Positions 50,838-56,074 of a stretch of DNA of 56,074 bases are shown here, one piece after another; the first letter of the stretch is position 1, and each line of letters opens with the position of its first letter. Source of the stretch: Bacteroidales bacterium UBA1187. Lineage in GTDB: Bacteria > Bacteroidota > Bacteroidia > Bacteroidales > Paludibacteraceae. The position numbers and the translations under genes were made by a program. Where the stretch lies: contig DBYL01000003.1 of assembly GCA_002309835.1 (NCBI GenBank), positions 1-56,074 on the forward strand, read 5' to 3'. The notes under the pieces are model-generated. The model was not told where the DNA came from, did no database searches, and saw only the letters and a program-made list of their open reading frames with translations.

Positions 50838-51975
50838 GTCCTTCGCCTAAAGCCTCGAAAAGGGGCAGTCTCTCAATCTCTTTCTTTAGAAAATGCTCGA
50901 TGCGCGACCAGTAACGTGCATCTTCCGGTGTGACGAGCGTGATAGCTTCGCCGCTGTTCTCCGCACGCGCTGTTCGGCCGATGCGATGGACGTAATCCTC
51001 GGGGTCATGCGGCACATCGAAATTGATGACCAGCGGCACATCCGTCACGTCTATTCCGCGGGAGACGACATCCGTCGCCACCAGCACATCTATCTTGCCG
51101 TTTCGGAAGTCGAGCATCACCTGATCGCGTTCGTGTTGCTCCAGATCGCTATGCATAGCACGCGCGTCAATCTTAAGGGTTCGCAACGTGCGCGTGAGTT
51201 CTTTCACGCGTTGTTTCTTGCCCGCAAAGATGATCACTTTCTTGAGATCCTTGCCTTGCAGCGCCAGTTGAACGAAACCGGGTTTCTGCGCCTCATAGAG
51301 GCGAGCGCACATCTGATGGATCGTCTCGGGCGGACGGGAAACGGCTATCTGCACTTCCACAGGATTACGCATGATGGCTTTTGCCATCTGACGTATCTTC
51401 GGAGGCATAGTAGCGGAGAACATGATGGTCTGCCGATCCGCTGGCAACTGCCTTACGATGGTCATGATATCATCGTAAAAACCCATGTCGAGCATGCGGT
51501 CCGCTTCATCGAGAATGAAGTATTTGATTCCAGAGAAATCGACGTTGTAGATATTCATCTGACTGAGCAGACGTCCGGGAGTAGCGATGACGATGTCTGC
51601 GCCTTTCTGCAAGCCTGTCACCTGTGTGCCCCAAGCTCCGTTGTCCTTGCCGCCATAGATAGCTACGGACGAGAAGGGTACGTAGTACCCGAAGCCTTCC
51701 ATCTGCTGGTCTATCTGCTGCGCCAATTCCCGTGTGGGCGCCATGATGATCGCGTTCAGTTTATCCGGGTCGTGGTTATCGAACGCAAGATTAGTGAGCA
51801 ACGGAAGGATATACGCCGCCGTCTTTCCTGTACCCGTCTGGGCACAGGAGATGACGTCGTGACCGTCTAAGATGACAGGAATCGTCTCCGCCTGAACGGG
51901 CGTGCACTCATCAAAGTGCATGTCCCATAAGGCATCTAAGACTTCATCCGAAAGCGCGAGTTCGTCGAAATACAT
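50692..51975 (-). CDS. DEAD-box RNA helicase (RhlE-like) with basic tail
   Basis: The 427-residue helicase has AQTGTGKT (45-52), VLDEADRMLD near 151, SAT near 182, and HRIGRTAR near 328, the full set of DEAD-box motifs. The core ends at about residue 375. The last 48 residues (380-427) form a Gly/Arg/Ser-rich tail (GRGCSGGSRHSSRNRGAHP) with nine Arg, three Lys and four His, typical of RNA-binding tails. This whole tail is coded antisense to the RsmF-like gene. It is the last gene of the operon from 55.6 kb. Confidence 0.94.
   Translation of the reverse strand: MYFDELALSDEVLDALWDMHFDECTPVQAETIPVILDGHDVISCAQTGTGKTAAYILPLLTNLAFDNHDPDKLNAIIMAPTRELAQQIDQQMEGFGYYVPFSSVAIYGGKDNGAWGTQVTGLQKGADIVIATPGRLLSQMNIYNVDFSGIKYFILDEADRMLDMGFYDDIMTIVRQLPADRQTIMFSATMPPKIRQMAKAIMRNPVEVQIAVSRPPETIHQMCARLYEAQKPGFVQLALQGKDLKKVIIFAGKKQRVKELTRTLRTLKIDARAMHSDLEQHERDQVMLDFRNGKIDVLVATDVVSRGIDVTDVPLVINFDVPHDPEDYVHRIGRTARAENSGEAITLVTPEDARYWSRIEHFLKKEIERLPLFEALGEGPKDDVYATRSGRGCSGGSRHSSRNRGAHPHRSKGRDRGAHRSASKPQS
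50832..50852. other. Hairpin at the RsmF-like stop codon
   Basis: CTTTAGG, a 7-nt loop and CCTAAAG form a perfect 7-bp stem that contains the stop codon (50835-50837). No T-tract follows. On the minus strand it encodes the ALGEGPK junction between the helicase core and its basic tail. Confidence 0.5.
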
Positions 51976-52011
51976 GTTTACGTTCGCTTATCGTTGCTCG
52001 GCTGCGGTGCC

Positions 52012-53574
52012 TCACCGCTCCCAACCTTTGAAGACCTCCGGGCCATAGACGTTATTCTCGTCTGCGTCATGCAGCGGCGCCCAGAGTTGTGCGAAGAAGG
52101 GGTTCTGTTTCGCTACGCGGTCCCATTCCCAAGGAATGGTCTTTCCGATAGGCGAGAACTTCAGATCCTTCGGATCCTCGAAGGGGAACGGCACATCGAA
52201 TGGTGACCAGTGACCACCGAGGAGGATCAGGCGCGGCGATGCTTTGAAGGTGTTGCCATTCGCATCTTCCCATTCGAGTTGGGTGTCCCAGTCGCCCTTG
52301 GTCATTTTCTTGCTCAAGCACTTACCGCCACGGAAAGCAGCTGCGGCTTGCATATCTTTGAGCGTGAACTCCTCGCGGGGTTTGGACTCATCGTAGCCGT
52401 GGTTGAGTAGCACGATCTCTTCGCTATTATGGGATACATCGAAATGCTGCCAGTCGGGGATGGCTTTGTATGCCTCGAGACTGCCGTAGTAGGCGTGGAT
52501 ACGCGGTTCTACGTTATTCTTAATCCACCATTGTGTACCGTGTTCCTTGCTGTAGGCCATTGCGCGCATCGCGAGTTTGACGCAATGCGGTACGAGTTTA
52601 GCGGCGTGCGTCTTGGAGGCGAACTTAATACCCATCGGTAGGGATTTGGCATTCGCCATCTTTGCGAAATACTCCTTCACCGGCACGTTCGCGCGGAAAT
52701 GCAGAAACTCTTCGAGTTTGTCGCCGTCGGCATACCACATACCGTGGAAATTACGAGTGGTGAACCAGTTGGCATTGAAGATCTTCTCCGGACGCGGACA
52801 ACCGATGCAGTCGAGCAGCAAGCACTCGAACTCGTAGTTCGACAAGCGATATTCGGCACCCGAACCGATGTTATAGTAGTTCTTCCAGAAGGCTTCCGGT
52901 ACTTCGGGACGGCACACGCGTTCCAGCAGTCGTCCGCTATCTTCTACGGTAGCCCATTCCAAGACGCCACGGATAGGCACATGGAACATGATCGGGTCGT
53001 AGTTCTTGAGAATAGCAGGGTAGAGGATTCCTGACTGACGAAGCGAAGCCCAGGTCTTGATGCCCGAGTCGGTGATGATACGCTCTGCTGCGGCTTTGGT
53101 CAGACCATAATGGTCGTACGCGGAGATACAGATAGGATCACCTGCGCGTCCCCAATGCAGCGGTTCGCGACGGTCGCCCATCTGGGCTACCGAACCGATA
53201 TAGACTACTTTCGGTTGCTTGTCTTCGGGTTGCGCCAGCACTGCTTTGGTGATATTCTGCGCGGCTGTGATATTCGTGCGCAGCGTAGCTTTCGGACGGT
53301 AGTCCGCCTGCGGCGAAACCATACCTCCGACATGCAGCACGATATCGGATCCCGTCACACCTTTGAGCACGTCCTCGTAGATGGTGAGGTCGCCCCAGAT
53401 AACGGTGAGAGCAGAGTGGTTAGCGATTAGGGGAGCGAGAAGCTCTTTGTTTTTCTTACTCGGACGAGCGAGGATACGCAAGTCGTAATTCTCTGGATAA
53501 CGCAGGATTTCCATCATACCTGCGTAACCCATTGTACCGGTTGCTCCGGTGAGGAAAACGGTTGTTTTAGCCAT
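52012..53574 (-). CDS. Extended SDR epimerase/dehydratase with a large C-terminal extension
   Basis: The 520-residue protein begins with the NAD(P)-binding loop GATGTMGYAG (10-19) and has a catalytic YGLTK motif and SVAQMGDR. The SDR domain ends near residue 330. The last 190 residues (about 330-520) form an extra domain with HGYDESKPREEFTLKDMQAA and WEDANGNTFKAS; I do not recognise it. The substrate is unknown. It lies 36 nt before the helicase gene and 18 nt after the antiporter gene. Confidence 0.86.
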   Translation of the reverse strand: MAKTTVFLTGATGTMGYAGMMEILRYPENYDLRILARPSKKNKELLAPLIANHSALTVIWGDLTIYEDVLKGVTGSDIVLHVGGMVSPQADYRPKATLRTNITAAQNITKAVLAQPEDKQPKVVYIGSVAQMGDRREPLHWGRAGDPICISAYDHYGLTKAAAERIITDSGIKTWASLRQSGILYPAILKNYDPIMFHVPIRGVLEWATVEDSGRLLERVCRPEVPEAFWKNYYNIGSGAEYRLSNYEFECLLLDCIGCPRPEKIFNANWFTTRNFHGMWYADGDKLEEFLHFRANVPVKEYFAKMANAKSLPMGIKFASKTHAAKLVPHCVKLAMRAMAYSKEHGTQWWIKNNVEPRIHAYYGSLEAYKAIPDWQHFDVSHNSEEIVLLNHGYDESKPREEFTLKDMQAAAAFRGGKCLSKKMTKGDWDTQLEWEDANGNTFKASPRLILLGGHWSPFDVPFPFEDPKDLKFSPIGKTIPWEWDRVAKQNPFFAQLWAPLHDADENNVYGPEVFKGWER

Positions 53575-53592
53575 ATTGATTGTATTTGGGAT

Positions 53593-55212
53593 TTACTTGT
53601 TTTTGCTGCGATGCATCCATGCCGTCGCGCGATAGAAACGCTCTTTCATCTGGTGCCGCATTTGAGCTTTCCATTGCGCCTCTTCTTCGGCCTCATCGGT
53701 CATGTGCTTATAGGTCGCTTCTGCATCTTTGTCACTGATGACGAGCAACTGGTCGCCTACGGCGAGGGTGCTCGAACCGGTAGGCACGAAGAAGTCCTCT
53801 CCGCGCCGAACCATCACGATCAGCGTGCGCGGCGGGATACGTATCTCGCGTAAGGTGTTGCCTTGCTCAATCATCTCTGCCGTCACTTCCACTTCACGTG
53901 CCGACGACTGAATCTCATCGGGCAGGTCCATGTCGAAATGCTCCAACGACCGCTCTTCCTTACGCGGCGTATCGAGGTTGAGCTTGCGCGCGACCATCGT
54001 GAGTGTCGTGCCTTGCGTGAGCAACGAGACGATAGTGCAGAGGAAGACGACATTGAAAATCAGATCCGCGTAAGGTACTCCTTGTGCTTTGCACATGATG
54101 GCGAAGATAATAGGTACGGCACCTTTGAGTCCCACCCAACTGAGCATCATCTTATCGCGCTGACGATAACGACGGAAAGGCAGCATGCAGATCCATACTG
54201 CTACCGGACGGGAGATGCCGATCATCACAATACTGATAATCAGGCACGGGATCCATACATGGTAGTCCACCAGTTCCGCAGGGTTTACCATCAGACCTAA
54301 CATGAGAAACATCGCCAACTGACTGAGCCAAGTGAGGCCGCTGAAGAACGAACGTGTCTGACGCTTACGCGTGAACTTATTATTTCCGATAATGAGACCA
54401 GCTACATATACCGCCAGATAGGTATTACCTTTCAGGTAATAGGTGATGGAGAAGATGAAGATGCAAGCCGTGAGAATCATGATAGGATAGAGGGCTTCGT
54501 TGCCTAATTTCACACGACGCATGAGTTGCACCAGTCCCTGGCCGAAGGCGAGGCCTAACACCGTACCCATCACCAGTTGAATCACTATCGTCTGGATGAT
54601 AGGTAGCACCGTCACATCTTCCACTAATCCGCGGATGGTATGTATATTCAGCACTACCCCGATGAAGGTGGTTGTCAGCACATATGCCATCGGGTCGTTG
54701 GCTCCTGACTCGAGTTCCAATAACGGACGTAAGTCATGCTTCAGTCCAATGCCGTTGGTGCGAAGCACGGAGAAGACGCTGGCGCTGTCGGTACTCGACA
54801 TCGTAGCCGCCATGAGTAGCGCCAACCAGATAGATACATTCGCTACAGCGTGAATCCAACCGAAGATGAAATAGATCAGCACACCCGTAATGATGCATGT
54901 TAGGAGCACACCTAAAGTGGCTAAGGTGATGCCCGGCGCCAGTACCGATTTGATATCACTCAACTTCGTCTCCAGACCACCGGTGAAAAGGATGATACAC
55001 ATCGCCAGCGTACTGAGCGCTTGCGCGGTGCCGATCTCTATCTCTACCCCGCGCACTCCCAATAGCGAGGTCATCCCGTGCGAACCGAAGAACATACCTA
55101 CCACCAAGAAAAGCAGTAAGGCCGGTACGCCGTATTTATAGCCGATCTTGTCTGCAAAAATGCTGATGAAGAACAAGAGCGATAAGATCAAAAGGACTAA
55201 CTCTACCTGCAT
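53593..55212 (-). CDS. K+/H+ antiporter (NhaP2/CvrA type)
   Basis: The 539-residue membrane protein has about 12-13 helices (residues 1-395) with the CPA1 motif SSTDSASVFSVL and LELESGANDPMAYVL, followed by a TrkA-C-like domain (about 420-510; VTAEMIEQGNTLREIRIPP, GDQLLVISDKD). It exports K+ or Na+ in exchange for H+ and adjusts cytoplasmic pH and volume. It starts directly after the thioredoxin-like gene stop. Confidence 0.92.
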   Translation of the reverse strand: MQVELVLLILSLLFFISIFADKIGYKYGVPALLLFLVVGMFFGSHGMTSLLGVRGVEIEIGTAQALSTLAMCIILFTGGLETKLSDIKSVLAPGITLATLGVLLTCIITGVLIYFIFGWIHAVANVSIWLALLMAATMSSTDSASVFSVLRTNGIGLKHDLRPLLELESGANDPMAYVLTTTFIGVVLNIHTIRGLVEDVTVLPIIQTIVIQLVMGTVLGLAFGQGLVQLMRRVKLGNEALYPIMILTACIFIFSITYYLKGNTYLAVYVAGLIIGNNKFTRKRQTRSFFSGLTWLSQLAMFLMLGLMVNPAELVDYHVWIPCLIISIVMIGISRPVAVWICMLPFRRYRQRDKMMLSWVGLKGAVPIIFAIMCKAQGVPYADLIFNVVFLCTIVSLLTQGTTLTMVARKLNLDTPRKEERSLEHFDMDLPDEIQSSAREVEVTAEMIEQGNTLREIRIPPRTLIVMVRRGEDFFVPTGSSTLAVGDQLLVISDKDAEATYKHMTDEAEEEAQWKAQMRHQMKERFYRATAWMHRSKNK

Positions 55213-55641
55213 CTATTTCTCCTTCTCTTTTAATAGAAACTCATCGATGATGCGCACGATCTCATCTTTTGGATATAAGCCCTTGAGTAACAGCGGTTTA
55301 CCTTCGACAGGTATATACAATACCTGCGGAATGGAACTGATGCCGAACACATAGGCCAGTTCACGTTCGCGCTCAGTGTCCGCTTTGTAGAATACCACCT
55401 GGTCGCAGTATTTCTGACTCATCTCTTCCATGATAGGCGCCAGACGTTTGCAGGGTCCGCACCACGTGGTATAGAAATCGATGACGCATGGTTTGTCGCC
55501 TTTATACACCCAGTCCTTATTATGTTTGTAATCGAATATCCGCTCGCGGAACTGATCGGTGGTGATATATACTACATCCTCCGCCATCATCGGCAGCACC
55601 GTCATCATCATCAAAAGCATCCAAACGATCTTATATTTCAT
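55213..55641 (-). CDS. Secreted thioredoxin-like protein
   Basis: The 142-residue product starts MKYKIVWMLLMMMTVLPMMA, a signal peptide. The mature part has the thioredoxin fold with active-site WCGPC (Cys61 and Cys64) and the cis-Pro segment ISSIPQVLYI. It acts in the periplasm as a thiol oxidoreductase. An in-frame ATG at 55650 is equally possible as start. The frame is open further to 55767, but that lies beyond the promoter at 55675-55704. Confidence 0.9.
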   Translation of the reverse strand: MKYKIVWMLLMMMTVLPMMAEDVVYITTDQFRERIFDYKHNKDWVYKGDKPCVIDFYTTWCGPCKRLAPIMEEMSQKYCDQVVFYKADTERERELAYVFGISSIPQVLYIPVEGKPLLLKGLYPKDEIVRIIDEFLLKEKEK

Positions 55642-55674
55642 ATACCGCATATTACGCCAAATTAAATTTGCGTG

Positions 55675-55704
55675 CAAAGATACTACAATTTTTGTATAAA
55701 ACAA
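55675..55704 (-). promoter_or_regulatory. Promoter of the thioredoxin-antiporter-SDR-helicase operon
   Basis: On the minus strand TTG (55704-55702), 19 nt, TATCTTTG (55682-55675). It is the only promoter found here with 19 instead of 20 nt. Confidence 0.75.
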
Positions 55705-55733
55705 AGAAAAAAATGCATTTCTTCTTAAAATAC

Positions 55734-55764
55734 TTGCATAAATGCGAAAAAAGTCGTACCTTTG
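55734..55764 (+). promoter_or_regulatory. Promoter of mdh
   Basis: TTG (55734-55736), 20 nt, TACCTTTG (55757-55764). The leader to the ATG at 55842 is about 70 nt. Confidence 0.82.
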
Positions 55765-55771
55765 CACGCTT

Positions 55772-55814
55772 TTTACTAAAGAGTTTAGTAAATTAGCATA
55801 GTCTCGCTTAGCGA
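55772..55814 (+). promoter_or_regulatory. Two hairpins in the mdh leader
   Basis: TTTACTAAA, loop GAG, TTTAGTAAA is a perfect 9-bp stem at 55772-55792. TCGC, loop TTA, GCGA at 55804-55814 is a second, smaller one. Both lie between the promoter and the ATG and may protect the mRNA or control translation. Confidence 0.5.
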
Positions 55815-55841
55815 ATTAATATATATCAAAATACAAACATT

Positions 55842-56074
55842 ATGTCAAAAGTAACAGTTGTAGGTGCAGGAAACGTAGGAGCTACGTGCGCCAATGTGTT
55901 GGCCGTTAATGAAGTGGCTAACGAAGTATGTCTGATTGATATCAAAGAGGGTTTTGCTGAGGGCAAGGCCATGGATATCATGCAAACGGCTCAGTTGATG
56001 GGCTTCGACACTGTCGTAGAGGGTGTGACCAATGATTACAGCCGCACCGCCGGTTCGGATGTAGTGATCATCAC
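55842..56074 (+). CDS. mdh: Malate dehydrogenase, N-terminal part
   Basis: The first 77 codons are present and the gene runs off the right edge. The start MSKVTVVGAGNVGATCANVL has the NAD-binding loop GAGNVG (8-13); LIDIKEGFAEGKAMDIMQTA contains the acidic residue after the second strand that prefers NADH. This is the LDH-like malate dehydrogenase type of Bacteroidota, which interconverts malate and oxaloacetate. A strong promoter and a structured leader precede it. Confidence 0.94.
   Translation, partial: MSKVTVVGAGNVGATCANVLAVNEVANEVCLIDIKEGFAEGKAMDIMQTAQLMGFDTVVEGVTNDYSRTAGSDVVII

Noticed and set aside
50893..51870. 325-codon plus-strand frame opposite the helicase
   Set aside because: The opposite strand holds a complete set of DEAD-box motifs; this frame is His/Arg/Ile-rich noise.

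Overview
The window is a piece of chromosome from a member of the Bacteroidota, most likely order Bacteroidales. Three things point there. (1) Sixteen promoters fit the Bacteroidota sigma consensus TTG / TAnnTTTG, fifteen of them with exactly 20 nt between the two boxes. (2) The gene content is typical: PorX (type IX secretion regulator), a lipoprotein-type membrane-tethered HTH regulator, an OmpA/PD40 envelope protein, a fused NfnAB-type oxidoreductase, ATP-type PEP carboxykinase and the lpxD-lpxC-lpxA block. (3) Two secreted proteins end in short C-terminal tails that look like type IX secretion signals. I see no IS element, prophage, integrase, CRISPR array or rRNA. The only tRNA is tRNA-Leu(UAA). 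The DNA is very dense in genes and most genes lie in operons with 1-4 nt overlaps.

Layout. 1-3.5 kb: start of pckA (minus), divergent from tsaC, a polyprenyl-phosphate sugar transferase, a radical SAM protein and xseB. 3.4-7.4 kb (minus): HU, adk, obgE and a ClC channel with CBS domains. 7.6-12.7 kb: a rhomboid protease facing a minus operon PASTA protein / RluA-family pseudouridine synthase / porX / EEP phosphatase. 12.7-16.1 kb: a tiny Cys-rich lipoprotein, then (minus) CNNM-CBS protein, smpB, gpmI. 16.1-26.6 kb (plus): an unusual acetyltransferase fusion behind a long structured leader, a lipoprotein, then SRPBCC protein, psd, deoC, nfnAB fusion, dacB, birA, rfbB and a membrane protein. 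26.5-31.6 kb: an AraC regulator divergent from an OmpA-family protein, a secreted helical protein and aroB. 31.5-47.5 kb (minus): eleven genes with no gap above 21 nt: flavodoxin-like protein, a 1928-residue secreted protein, a two-TM protein, an HD hydrolase, lpxD, lpxC, lpxA, glnS, a small PD-(D/E)XK protein, phoH and a 660-residue secreted protein. 47.6-49.5 kb: tRNA-Leu with a duplicated 3' end, a TonB-like protein and its membrane-tethered regulator. 49.5-56 kb: an RsmF-like rRNA methyltransferase facing a thioredoxin / K+-H+ antiporter / SDR / DEAD-box helicase operon, and the start of mdh.

How it fits together. Much of the window serves the envelope: lipid A (lpxDCA), phospholipid (psd), peptidoglycan (dacB), surface glycan (rfbB, sugar transferase), and type IX secretion regulation and cargo (porX, the 1928-aa and 660-aa proteins, the OmpA/PD40 protein). 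Translation and RNA genes (smpB, glnS, tsaC, pseudouridine synthase, RsmF-like, helicase) and central carbon genes (pckA, gpmI, mdh, deoC) are interspersed.

The most unusual signals are arrangements of sequence rather than gene families. The basic tail of the DEAD-box helicase is coded antisense to the conserved end of the rRNA methyltransferase. A terminator is built from the catalytic SDH codons of the opposite gene. Two divergent promoters share one 14-bp -33 element. The tRNA-Leu 3' end is duplicated 108 bp away as a perfect 21-bp copy. A structured leader with an Arg-rich mini-ORF precedes an acetyltransferase fusion. LpxC lacks the FabZ domain normally fused to it in this phylum.
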